A stretch of DNA of 49,130 nt, taken from the NCBI GenBank assembly GCA_024281075.1, contig JAMXLK010000032.1, forward strand, positions 1 to 49,130, read 5' to 3'. Shown in pieces: positions 23,202 through 31,147 of this stretch; position 1 is the stretch's first letter; each line of letters starts with the position of its first letter. The DNA comes from Vulcanimicrobiia bacterium (GTDB taxonomy: Bacteria > Vulcanimicrobiota > Vulcanimicrobiia > Vulcanimicrobiales > Vulcanimicrobiaceae). The notes below the pieces were generated by a model. It saw only the letters and a list, made by a program, of their open reading frames with translations. It was not told the origin of the DNA and ran no database searches. The translations under genes were made by a program, and so were the position numbers.

Positions 23202-24296
23202 TTGGTTGAGCATAAGGCGCAGCCCGCGGGGCTAAGCGGAGGATTTTGGACCGTCACTGCGATCCTGACGGCGCTTTCGATCGCTGCGATCGTCTTTTGG
23301 TCGATATTCCCGCTCGAAAAGTATCTTCCGGCGGCCATCATAACCGCTCGCCAGGTGGACTTACTCTTCCGTTTCATGGCGGCCAGCGGCAGCGCGCTTT
23401 GGATTTTTGTCGCAGGCTATCTGCTCTACTTTTCGATCGCGTTCCGCGCGCGAGCGACCGATCCGCCCGATGCGATCGGTCTTCAAGTCCACGACAACCA
23501 CAAGCTCGAGTTCTGGTGGACGGTCATCCCCGCGCTTTTCGTCGTACTGCTATCCATCGTCAGCGTGCGCATTTGGTATCAGGTGATGCTCGAGCCGGAG
23601 AACGGAATCGTCGTCCAGGCTATCGGCCACCAGTTCTACTTCTCGTTCCGGTATCCGCAGATCAACGGCGAGGTGACCGACGAGATGCATCTTCCGCGCG
23701 ACGTTCCGGTCACGTTGAATCTCACGTCCGCCGACGTGATCCACGGCTTTTGGGTACCGGCGATGCGGCTGAAGAACGACACGGTTCCGGGCTTGGTGAC
23801 GACGATTAAGTTTACGCCGATCCGCGACGGCCGCTACCCGATCATCTGCACGCAGTTTTGCGGCGTACTGCACAGTGAGATGGATAAGCAGTATCTCGTG
23901 ATCGAAGAGAAGCCCGCGTTCGACGCGTGGTTTAAGAAGTGGCAAGAGAAAAACGCGCATGCCAGCAACGCCCTTCCGTCAGCCGGCGGCGGAGCGGTCG
24001 CATTGCAGGGCGGCAATGCCTCGGCCGGCAAGGCGCTCTTCGCGCAAAAGTGCAGCGCCTGTCACAAGGTCGCGCCGTTCAGCCAGACTTTGGTCGGTCC
24101 GGGCCTGGCGGGCGTGCTGCACGACCCGTCGCACCCCAACTTGGTGAACAACCAACCCGCGACGCCGCAAAACGTGGCGGGAATCCTTCAAAACGGCTTT
24201 ACGGGCAGCATGGGTACGATGCCGAACGCAACGGCAAACGGGCTCTCGCGCCAAGATATCGCAAATCTCGTTGCATTTCTCGATAGTTTGAAGTGA
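23202..24296 (+). CDS. ctaC: Cytochrome c oxidase subunit II with fused cytochrome c domain
   Basis: The track ORF begins inside nanE; a GGGGAGA site at 23184-23190 precedes TTG at 23202, giving 364 aa. Two membrane helices (FWTVTAILTALSIAAIVFW and LWIFVAGYLLYFSIAF) anchor a cupredoxin domain whose CuA ligands are His in DVIHGFW and Cys216, Cys220, His224 and Met227 (CTQFCGVLHSEM). After a Gly/Ala linker a cytochrome c domain carries C284-S-A-C-H288 for covalent heme, as in caa3-type oxidases. The role is to accept electrons and pass them to the ctaD core. Strand and spacing place it just after nanE, probably with its own promoter inside the NanE end or the 28-bp gap. Confidence 0.95.
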   Translation: MVEHKAQPAGLSGGFWTVTAILTALSIAAIVFWSIFPLEKYLPAAIITARQVDLLFRFMAASGSALWIFVAGYLLYFSIAFRARATDPPDAIGLQVHDNHKLEFWWTVIPALFVVLLSIVSVRIWYQVMLEPENGIVVQAIGHQFYFSFRYPQINGEVTDEMHLPRDVPVTLNLTSADVIHGFWVPAMRLKNDTVPGLVTTIKFTPIRDGRYPIICTQFCGVLHSEMDKQYLVIEEKPAFDAWFKKWQEKNAHASNALPSAGGGAVALQGGNASAGKALFAQKCSACHKVAPFSQTLVGPGLAGVLHDPSHPNLVNNQPATPQNVAGILQNGFTGSMGTMPNATANGLSRQDIANLVAFLDSLK

Positions 24297-24309
24297 GAAT
24301 TACGAAGAT

Positions 24310-25986
24310 ATGTCAGTAGCAGCGGTACATCCAGGCGGCATTGCCGACCACATCCACCCGGAGCCCCAGGGCTTCGTCCGGCGGTACGTTTTTTCGCTCG
24401 ATCATAAGATCATCGGTATCCAGTACATCATCACCGCCTTCGTCTTCTTCATGCTATCGGGCTTGCTTGCGGAAGTTATCCGCACGCAGCTCCTCAACCC
24501 CAACGGCGGATTCGTCTCGTCCGATACCTATAACGAAGTCTACAGCGTTCATGGAAGCGCGATGGTCTGGCTCGTCATCATCCCGTTGCTGACGGGCGGA
24601 TTCGGAAATCTCGTGTTCCCGTTGCAGATCGGCGCCCGCGACGTCGCATTTCCGTGGCTCAACATGCTGAGCTTCTGGATCTTTCCGGTCTCGGGCCTTA
24701 TGCTCTTCGCATCGTTCTTAATGGGCGCGCCGACCGCCGGCTGGATGGAATATCCGCCCGTCTCGCTGCAAGGCGCCGCCGGAACGTCGATGTGGTGCGC
24801 CGCGATATTTTTGGTCGGCGTGAGTTCGACGATGACGGGCATCAACTTCGTCGTCACGATTTTGAAGATGCGCGCGCCCGGCATGACGTTCACCCGGATG
24901 CCGCTTTTCTGCTGGGGACAGTTCGCAACCGCTCCGCTGCTGATGATCGCGACGACGGCGCTCGCGGCCGCGCTCGCCGCACTCTTTATCGAGCGCGAGT
25001 TCGGCGTGCCGTTCTACGATCCGACCAAAGGCGGTAGCCCGGTCATGTGGCAGCACATGTTTTGGTTCTACTCGCATCCGGCCGTTTACATCATGATTCT
25101 GCCGGCATTCGGGATCATCTCCGAAGTGCTGCCGACCTTCTCGCGTAAGCCGATTTTCGGCTATAAACTCATCGCGTTCTCGTCGATGGCGATCGCACTG
25201 GCGGGCTTTATGGTGTGGGCGCACCATATGTTTACGTCGGGTCTGGCACCGTTCTTGCAGCTGCCGTTCATGATCCTGACCTTCGTGATCGGCGTGCCGA
25301 CGGGCATTAAGATTTTCTCGTGGACCGCGACGCTTTTCGGCGGCAAGATCCACTTCTCGACCGCAATGCTCTTTGCGCTCGGCTTCATAGGACTCTTTAC
25401 GCTCGGCGGCATCACCGGCATTTTCTTAGCGGCGATTCCGTTCGACTTGCACGTGCATGGCACGTACTTTATCGTGGCGCACCTGCACTACGTGTTGGTG
25501 GGAGGAAGCCTCATGGGCGTCTTCGCCGGCATGTATTACTGGTTCCCGAAGATGTCGGGCCGGCTGCTGAACGAGACGCTCGGCAAGTGGCACTTCTGGC
25601 TGTTCTTCCTCGGCTTTAACGGCACGTTCATCCCGATGCATTGGCTCGGCATGCTCGGCATGCCACGCGAGGTCGCGACATACGATCCGCAGTTTGCCTT
25701 TTGGAATCGCTTCGAGTCGGTCGCTTCGTACTTGATGGCGTTCTCCATATTGCTCTTCTTCGTAAACGTACTTTGGAGCATCCGCAACGGCAAGCGTTCG
25801 GGACCGAATCCGTGGGGAGGCCGCACGCTGGAATGGCAAATTCCCTCGCCCCCGCACTACTACAACTTCAAGCACATCCCGACGGTTTACGGTCTGCCCT
25901 ACGACTTCGCGCAGCCGCTGCCGTATAAGGGGCTCGACGAAGAGCTCACCGATTCGCCGCCTGCGGTCGCGGCCGGAGCGCACTGA
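24310..25986 (+). CDS. ctaD: Cytochrome c oxidase subunit I
   Basis: 558 aa, the heme-copper core with about 12 membrane helices. The first helix region has VHGSAMVWL, helix VI reads FWFYSHPAVYIMILPAFG (Tyr254-Ser255-His256), CuB ligands continue at AHHMFTSG (His305-His306), and HLHYVLVGG holds the heme ligands. In A1 oxidases the helix VI motif is GHPEV with a proton-gating glutamate; the Tyr-Ser form seen here marks the A2 type. With ctaC-cytochrome c this is a caa3-like enzyme that reduces oxygen to water and pumps protons. It is 13 bp after ctaC and overlaps ctaE (TGATG). Confidence 0.97.
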   Translation: MSVAAVHPGGIADHIHPEPQGFVRRYVFSLDHKIIGIQYIITAFVFFMLSGLLAEVIRTQLLNPNGGFVSSDTYNEVYSVHGSAMVWLVIIPLLTGGFGNLVFPLQIGARDVAFPWLNMLSFWIFPVSGLMLFASFLMGAPTAGWMEYPPVSLQGAAGTSMWCAAIFLVGVSSTMTGINFVVTILKMRAPGMTFTRMPLFCWGQFATAPLLMIATTALAAALAALFIEREFGVPFYDPTKGGSPVMWQHMFWFYSHPAVYIMILPAFGIISEVLPTFSRKPIFGYKLIAFSSMAIALAGFMVWAHHMFTSGLAPFLQLPFMILTFVIGVPTGIKIFSWTATLFGGKIHFSTAMLFALGFIGLFTLGGITGIFLAAIPFDLHVHGTYFIVAHLHYVLVGGSLMGVFAGMYYWFPKMSGRLLNETLGKWHFWLFFLGFNGTFIPMHWLGMLGMPREVATYDPQFAFWNRFESVASYLMAFSILLFFVNVLWSIRNGKRSGPNPWGGRTLEWQIPSPPHYYNFKHIPTVYGLPYDFAQPLPYKGLDEELTDSPPAVAAGAH

Positions 25987-26600
25987 TGACGGCCGCAACG
26001 CTCGCGCACGACGCGCACGGCGACGTCGATCAGCTCTACATCGAAACGCGCGAGCTGCGTCTGCAGGGTTTCCTGCTCTTCCTCATCAGCGACTGCGTGC
26101 TCTTCTCATCGTTTATCTTCGCGTATCTTTACATGCGCAACAGCGGACAAGGCTGGCCGCCGCCGGGGATCCATCGTCTCGACGTTCCGTTTGCCGCCTG
26201 GAACTCGGTCGTGTTGTTCGGGTCGGGCGCTACGATGCACTACGCGCTCGAAAACTTCAAGCACGGTCACTGGATGCGCTATATGATCTTCCTGCTCGCG
26301 ACCATCGTACTCGGAGCCGGTTTTCTCGCCGGCCAGGGTTACGAGTACACTCATTTGATTTACGGCGAGCACGTAACCTGGGCGGGCAGCGGCATCTTCG
26401 GCGCGTCGTTCTTCACGCTGACCGGCATGCACGGCTTGCACGTATTCATCGGCGTCTGCTATCTCACCGTGCTCGTACTGCAGTCGTCAGCCGGCGTCTA
26501 CACGCGGGGCAAGTATTTCGGGATCACGGCCGGCACGCTCTACTGGCACTTCGTCGACGTGATCTGGGTCGTCTTGTTTTCGATATTCTATCTCATATGA
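25986..26600 (+). CDS. ctaE: Cytochrome c oxidase subunit III
   Basis: 204 aa, the five-helix short form of subunit III. Recognisable pieces are TRELRLQGFLLFLISDCVLFSSFIFAYLYMRN at the first helix, GEHVTWAGSGIFGASFFTLTGMHGLHVFIGV and TLYWHFVDVIWVVLFSIFYL at the C-terminus, which are conserved in COX3. It stabilises the oxidase and the proton uptake path. The start overlaps the ctaD stop by one base (TGATG). Confidence 0.95.
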   Translation: MTAATLAHDAHGDVDQLYIETRELRLQGFLLFLISDCVLFSSFIFAYLYMRNSGQGWPPPGIHRLDVPFAAWNSVVLFGSGATMHYALENFKHGHWMRYMIFLLATIVLGAGFLAGQGYEYTHLIYGEHVTWAGSGIFGASFFTLTGMHGLHVFIGVCYLTVLVLQSSAGVYTRGKYFGITAGTLYWHFVDVIWVVLFSIFYLI

Positions 26601-26613
26601 GGAGCGCGCGAAC

Positions 26614-26817
26614 GTGAACGGTGCGATAGTCGAGCGGTTCGGGGCGGTCGTCGCCGGCATCGTGGTGGCGGTTGTTTCCTTCTACTCGCTCTATAAAGAT
26701 TGGCACGCCGTGGGCGTCGAAAATAACGTCTTCAAGCTCATGCTGTTCTTGCTGGGCGTCGGCGCCATCCTCGCGATTCTCGCCGGGCTCAACGTGATCG
26801 GATTCACCGCGTCATGA
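26614..26817 (+). CDS. Small two-span membrane protein of the oxidase operon
   Basis: 67 aa from GTG with AGGAG about 10 bp upstream. It has two hydrophobic helices (VVAGIVVAVVSFYSLY and LMLFLLGVGAILAILAGLNVIG) joined by a charged loop KDWHAVGVENN. It sits where ctaF/subunit IV genes are found in other bacteria but does not match the COX4 pattern I know. It may be a lineage-specific accessory subunit. Its stop overlaps the next start (ATGA). Confidence 0.75.
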   Translation: MNGAIVERFGAVVAGIVVAVVSFYSLYKDWHAVGVENNVFKLMLFLLGVGAILAILAGLNVIGFTAS

Positions 26818-27017
26818 TCATTCGCGACGACGAGTACCTCGATTTTAGTAAGGTTCCGGAGAGCCGCGGCATTCCGGCCGGCCTCTATCGAATCGCATTC
26901 CTCGGCTTGATCGTCATTTTCGCCATCGGCGGTGCGGTCGTTCTTATGTCGGGCTACGGCCACCACTGGCCGTCCGAAAAGACGCTGCGCGTCCCGTTGA
27001 ACAACGCACAGCAGTAA
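26814..27017 (+). CDS. Small single-span membrane protein of the oxidase operon
   Basis: 67 aa. An acidic N-terminus (IIRDDEYLDFSKVPESRG) is followed by one membrane helix (IAFLGLIVIFAIGGAVVLMSG) and a short outer tail (HHWPSEKTLRVPLNNAQQ). Overlap with the previous gene and its place at the end of ctaCDE suggest an oxidase assembly or accessory peptide. No family recognised. It converges on the phosphoesterase gene with 18 bp between. Confidence 0.7.
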   Translation: MIIRDDEYLDFSKVPESRGIPAGLYRIAFLGLIVIFAIGGAVVLMSGYGHHWPSEKTLRVPLNNAQQ

Positions 27018-27035
27018 CGCGAGCCTAGCAGCGCC

Positions 27036-28385
27036 TTAGTCGTCGTCAGGCTGGTCGGCGGAGTCCGGCTGATTCGACAACGCTCCGTTGTCGAGGCTCC
27101 CGGGAATCCGCTTGAACTTCCGCGGCGGTTGCGAGAAATCGAAACAATCCGAAAAATCGTCGGAGCGCGCATCGGTCGTGTCGAGCGACTGCAAACTGAA
27201 GACACCTTCGATGAACTTCAAGATGCTGCCGAACTCGTGCTCTTGATGCGAGACGTATGCCGACTTCGCGTACGGGCTAACGACGATCATGGGCACTCTA
27301 AAACCGAGCTCGTAGGCGTTGTAGATGTGCGGGCTGACGTGGTCGAACCAGCCGCCCCAATCATCCCAGACGATGAAGATGGCGGTGCTGTCCCAATAGG
27401 GGCTTTCGCCGATGGCATTCACGACCGACGCCACCCAGGCGGGCCCCGTGCCGTTGTTGTGGCCGGGATGGTCCGAGTTGTTGCCGGTCGGCGTTATATA
27501 GGTTACTTGCGCGAAGTCGCCTTTTGCTATCGCTCTGATAAATTTGTGCGACGGCCAAGCGACGTTCTTATAGCTGCTGCCATACCGAATTCCCCGCAGC
27601 GCGTCGGGGGCATTCCAGGCGCCATGACCGGGCCTCGCCTGATAGTAGTGCCACGTGACGTTCCGCTCGTTCATGCGCGTCATGATCGACCGCCGGTCGA
27701 AGCACGGAAAGACCGGATCAACCGAATAGCCATTGACGTTGATGACCGGCACGAGCGCCTTGACTCCGGAATCGCATCCGCCTTGGTGCCGTCTATCGCC
27801 GTCGCTCGCGTTATCCGAGGCACGATTCCATATGTCGTTGCTGATTGAAGACGAGCCGCTTACGAGGTACTGATGTGCGGGAAAACTCGGCCCTTGATTC
27901 GATTCGAAGGCGTTATCGGCGAAGACGTAGCGCTGCGCGAGGACCCAATACTGTTTGACTTCGTCTTGGGGTACGTAGCCGTATGCCGCGATGTCGTGAT
28001 TCGGGCAACCACCGGATTTCTTGGAGTAGCATTTTTCGCTATCCAAGTTGAATCCGTTCATACCGCCGTGGTTGTACTCTTTGAGCCAGTTTCCATGATC
28101 GTGGCCGATATCGTATGGCGCGGCGAGCGAAACGGGGCGCAGCTGGACCGTTACGCCGTAGCTGTCTTTTCCCGATTTGACCGTGTTCGCGCCGGGGAAG
28201 CCATTAAAGAGATTATCGACGGTGCGGTTCTCTTGCACGATGACGACCACGTGTTGGATCTTGCCTTTGCCGAGATTGAGCGGATCCAAGTACCGAGCGC
28301 CTGCTTGCGGCACGGCGTTGGAAACCACGGCCCTGGAGCAACCGGCAATAGCGATAATAAAGACGATGCCTACGGCGTACTTCAT
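27036..28385 (-). CDS. Lipoprotein phosphoesterase (phospholipase C/acid phosphatase family)
   Basis: The track start at 28502 is too early; the ATG at 28385 gives 449 aa with an ideal lipoprotein signal KYAVGIVFIIAIAGC (Cys16). The family PF04185 signature follows: IQHVVVIVQENRTVDNLFNGFPGA, then GHDHGNW, a central SFPAHQYLVSGSS, and late motifs TPTGNNSDHPGHNNG and FIVWDDWGGWFDHVSP, which carry the metal-binding Asp and His residues. Such enzymes cleave phosphodiesters or phosphomonoesters of phospholipids or nucleotides outside the cytoplasm. It is paralogous to the gene at 45162. Its C-terminus ends in an acidic QPDSADQPDDD tail. Confidence 0.9.
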   Translation of the reverse strand: MKYAVGIVFIIAIAGCSRAVVSNAVPQAGARYLDPLNLGKGKIQHVVVIVQENRTVDNLFNGFPGANTVKSGKDSYGVTVQLRPVSLAAPYDIGHDHGNWLKEYNHGGMNGFNLDSEKCYSKKSGGCPNHDIAAYGYVPQDEVKQYWVLAQRYVFADNAFESNQGPSFPAHQYLVSGSSSISNDIWNRASDNASDGDRRHQGGCDSGVKALVPVINVNGYSVDPVFPCFDRRSIMTRMNERNVTWHYYQARPGHGAWNAPDALRGIRYGSSYKNVAWPSHKFIRAIAKGDFAQVTYITPTGNNSDHPGHNNGTGPAWVASVVNAIGESPYWDSTAIFIVWDDWGGWFDHVSPHIYNAYELGFRVPMIVVSPYAKSAYVSHQEHEFGSILKFIEGVFSLQSLDTTDARSDDFSDCFDFSQPPRKFKRIPGSLDNGALSNQPDSADQPDDD

Positions 28386-28503
28386 GGGGGCAATCGTTCC
28401 AGCCGCTTGCAACCGCCCCTCCCTTAAAGAAGCCTGTGAGTCTCGCGGCAGCGGGCGCGGCGTTGTCGTTTTGTCAGTCGTCGCAGTGGGAAAAGCGCCC
28501 ACG

Positions 28504-28881
28504 ATGAGAGCGACGTGGAAGCCACACGAAAAGCACGGGCGTTTGACGATGCGCAGCGACCTGCCGGCCAGCGTCTACGCCTTTCCGAAACAGCGCAAGG
28601 AACCCCTGACCGATGCGCGTCACGTGCGTAACGCCGTGGCGCGGTTCGATCAAGTCACCGACGCATCCGAAGCGGATCGTGCGTTGGCATTTGCCAACAT
28701 CAAAAAGGCCGCAAAGCATTACGATGTCGACCTGAGCGAGGGCTCGTGGCGGGAACTCGGCGTGCACCCTCAAAAGAATCGCGCCGCGGCCGCGAAGAAA
28801 GCCGTAGCCACGAAAAAGCGCACCGGGACGCTGAAAAAGGCCGCGCGCAAGGCTGCACGAACGCGCCGCAAGCGCGCCTAA
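28504..28881 (+). CDS. DUF6582-like protein with Lys/Ala-rich histone H1-like tail
   Basis: 125 aa from the ATG at 28504 (or 110 aa from 28549). The core LPASVYAFPKQRKEPLTDARHVRNAVARFDQV followed by RALAFANIKKAAKHYDVD and WRELG matches a small family I know as DUF6582, often found alone or at the ends of phage and prohead proteins. The last 35 residues (NRAAAAKKAVATKKRTGTLK to the end) are Lys/Ala/Arg repeats like the tail of histone H1 or bacterial histone-like proteins, so it likely binds nucleic acid. It converges on the membrane gene at 28890 with an 8-bp gap and is divergent from the phosphoesterase. Confidence 0.8.
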   Translation: MRATWKPHEKHGRLTMRSDLPASVYAFPKQRKEPLTDARHVRNAVARFDQVTDASEADRALAFANIKKAAKHYDVDLSEGSWRELGVHPQKNRAAAAKKAVATKKRTGTLKKAARKAARTRRKRA

Positions 28882-28889
28882 AAGTTTCT

Positions 28890-29486
28890 TTATAAGTCGG
28901 CTTGTTTGCCGTGGCGCGTTGCGATGCCGATGGCGAGCAACGGCAGTTCTTCGTCCGGCAGTAAGCCCGTCGGCTTGCCGTCAATTTTGTGAATGCCCGC
29001 GTAGAGCGAAAACTCCACGAGCGCGGGCAGCGTTGCGTTCGGCAGCGGCTTCTTGCCGAGCCATTCCCACTCGTGCGCGAGGCTCCGATCGGCAAAGAGG
29101 GCGGCTGCGTACCCGCATGCGTCGACGCGTGAGCGCGCGTCGGGCTCGCGGTAGCGGACGTAGCCGTCCAGGATGTAAATCGGCCTAAACGTTTGCAGGT
29201 ACGCGACGAACGGTGCGACGAGCACTGCCACGAAGTATCCCGCGAACGCGATTGCGCCGATGGCAAAGATCCATGCGATCTTGATTAGCGTCGCGTCCGA
29301 CGGAACGTGCTGTGCGCGGTAGACGATGCCCCACGTAAGCAGCCCCATAAAGACCATGCCGATGAGCGGTTCGACTGCGAGCGCAAAACGGCCGGTGAGT
29401 CCGCGCCAGACGACCTTGCGCTCGCGGCGCGTCCATCGGCGTCGCGCAAGCGCTCGCCACTGCGCGCCGGACGTATCGCCTTTCAT
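28890..29486 (-). CDS. Two-span membrane protein, unknown function
   Basis: The track's longer ORF reads into the neighbour; the ATG at 29486 overlaps the acyl-CoA dehydrogenase stop (ATGA) and gives 198 aa. A basic start (RRRWTRRERKVVWRGLTG) leads into two membrane helices (VEPLIGMVFMGLLTWGIVY and IAWIFAIGAIAFAGYFVAVL), followed by a soluble domain (residues 110-198) with PIYILDGYVRYREPDARS and a C-terminus LPLLAIGIATRHGKQADL. No family recognised; it is the last gene of the ctaA operon by overlap. Confidence 0.7.
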   Translation of the reverse strand: MKGDTSGAQWRALARRRWTRRERKVVWRGLTGRFALAVEPLIGMVFMGLLTWGIVYRAQHVPSDATLIKIAWIFAIGAIAFAGYFVAVLVAPFVAYLQTFRPIYILDGYVRYREPDARSRVDACGYAAALFADRSLAHEWEWLGKKPLPNATLPALVEFSLYAGIHKIDGKPTGLLPDEELPLLAIGIATRHGKQADL

Positions 29487-31132
29487 GCGTTCACCAAAGC
29501 GGTCGCCGGCGCAGCACGCTCGACGATCGCGCGAAGGTCCGTGCCGGCGGGCAACGTCCCAAACGTGCGGCCGGCGCGCGCTTCGATCCGGCTGGCGATA
29601 AAGGCGTCCGATATAAAGCTCGGTGCGTGCTGCAGCAGCAGCGAGGCTTGCCAAAGAACTGCCATGCGCTCGCTCAACTCGCGCGCGCGTCCCTCGTCTG
29701 AGAAGCACCGATCTAAGTCCTTTTGCAAGGCATTGGCGGCCGCGCCTATCCGGCCGTCGTTCATTGCCGGCGCGATCTCATCGTGCCATGCGGCGAGCGA
29801 CGCGGGTTGCTTTCGCAGAATGCGCTGAACGTCCAACGCATTGATATTACCCGATCCTTCCCATATGGAGTTCAAAGGTGTCTCACGATAGAGCCGCGGC
29901 ATGATGCATTCTTCGACATATCCGTTCCCGCCTAAACATTCGAGTGCTTCGACGACGGCCAGTGGCGCCCGCTTGCAGACGTAGTACTTTGCAAGCGCCG
30001 TACCGATACGCTTGAGCGCCGCGGCAGAGCCGGACGCGGCGTCGTCGATTGCGCGCGCCACGCGCATGCAGAGCACCGTCGCGGATTCCGATTCGAGCGC
30101 GAGATCGGCTAGCACGTTCTGCATCAGCGGATGCTCGATCAAAAGCCGGCCGAAGGTGCGCCGATATGTTGCGTGGTGGATCGCCTGCACGAGCGCTGCG
30201 CGAACGAGCGCGGCCGAGCCGAGCGCGCAGTCCATGCGCGTGTAGTTCACCATCTCGACGATGCGCGGCACGCCCTCGCCTTCGTCGCCGATCAGCCATC
30301 CATGCGTCGCGTCGAACTCCACTTCGGCCGACGCGTTGCTGCGATTGCCGAGCTTGTTCTTGAGGCGGAGGATGGCAAACGGGTTGCGCGTCCCGTCGTC
30401 GAGAACGCGCGGGACCAGGAAACACGAAAGGCCACGCGCACAATATGCGAGCACCAGAAACGCGTCGTTCATCGGTGCGCTGCAGAACCACTTGTGGCCG
30501 GTCAACAAATATTCCCGACCCGCGCCGGAACGCTGCACCGGCACGGCGCGCGTCTGGTTTGCGCGTACGTCGGAGCCGCCTTGCTTTTCGGTCATGCCCA
30601 TCCCGATGAGTCCCGATGACTTGTCTGCGATCGGCACGAGCCGCGGATCGTACGCTGCTGCGGTGAGGGGCTCGAGCCACAGCCCCGCGAGCTCCGGCTG
30701 CGCGCGCACGACCGGCACCGCAGCGTACGTCATCGAGGTCGGACAGCCGTGCCCCGATTCTACTTGACCCCAAACGTAAAACTTCGCGGCGCGGCGCACG
30801 TGCGGATACGCCGACGAATCGCGCCAGGGGGCGCCCGATAGACCGGCAGTTGCGGCGTACTGCATCAGCGCGTGCCACGCCGGATGGAAACGCACTTCGT
30901 CAATACGATTGCCGAAGCGGTCGTGCGTCCGAAGTTCTGGCGGATGCTCGTTCGCGTCGAATCCAAGCGCAATCGTCTCCGCTTTTCCGGCAAGTTCGCC
31001 GAGCTGCGTCAGCTCGGCCGTACCGCCACCGGCTGCTTCGCGCGCCAATGCTCCGGCCAGCGCGCGGTCGGACGTAAAGACGTTGTAATTCTCAAGCGGC
31101 GGCGGCTGATTCTCCACCGCACGGGCCGGCAT
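29483..31132 (-). CDS. Acyl-CoA dehydrogenase, AidB type
   Basis: 549 aa. The AidB-specific N-terminus is visible (ENQPPPLENYNVFTSDRAL, then LAREAAGGG). The flavin-binding middle has MGMTEKQGGSDVRANQT and the substrate strand LTGHKWFCSAPMND. The last part has RLYRETPLNSIWEGSGNINAL, with the glutamate in the WEGSGN motif typical of this group. E. coli AidB is an adaptive-response protein with weak isovaleryl-CoA dehydrogenase activity and DNA binding; bacterial relatives are often acyl-CoA dehydrogenases of branched or odd acids. It follows the MFS gene by 15 bp, so heme A genes, exporter and this enzyme share a transcript. Confidence 0.92.
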   Translation of the reverse strand: MPARAVENQPPPLENYNVFTSDRALAGALAREAAGGGTAELTQLGELAGKAETIALGFDANEHPPELRTHDRFGNRIDEVRFHPAWHALMQYAATAGLSGAPWRDSSAYPHVRRAAKFYVWGQVESGHGCPTSMTYAAVPVVRAQPELAGLWLEPLTAAAYDPRLVPIADKSSGLIGMGMTEKQGGSDVRANQTRAVPVQRSGAGREYLLTGHKWFCSAPMNDAFLVLAYCARGLSCFLVPRVLDDGTRNPFAILRLKNKLGNRSNASAEVEFDATHGWLIGDEGEGVPRIVEMVNYTRMDCALGSAALVRAALVQAIHHATYRRTFGRLLIEHPLMQNVLADLALESESATVLCMRVARAIDDAASGSAAALKRIGTALAKYYVCKRAPLAVVEALECLGGNGYVEECIMPRLYRETPLNSIWEGSGNINALDVQRILRKQPASLAAWHDEIAPAMNDGRIGAAANALQKDLDRCFSDEGRARELSERMAVLWQASLLLQHAPSFISDAFIASRIEARAGRTFGTLPAGTDLRAIVERAAPATALVNA

Positions 31133-31147
31133 ATCGCAATCTTCGAG

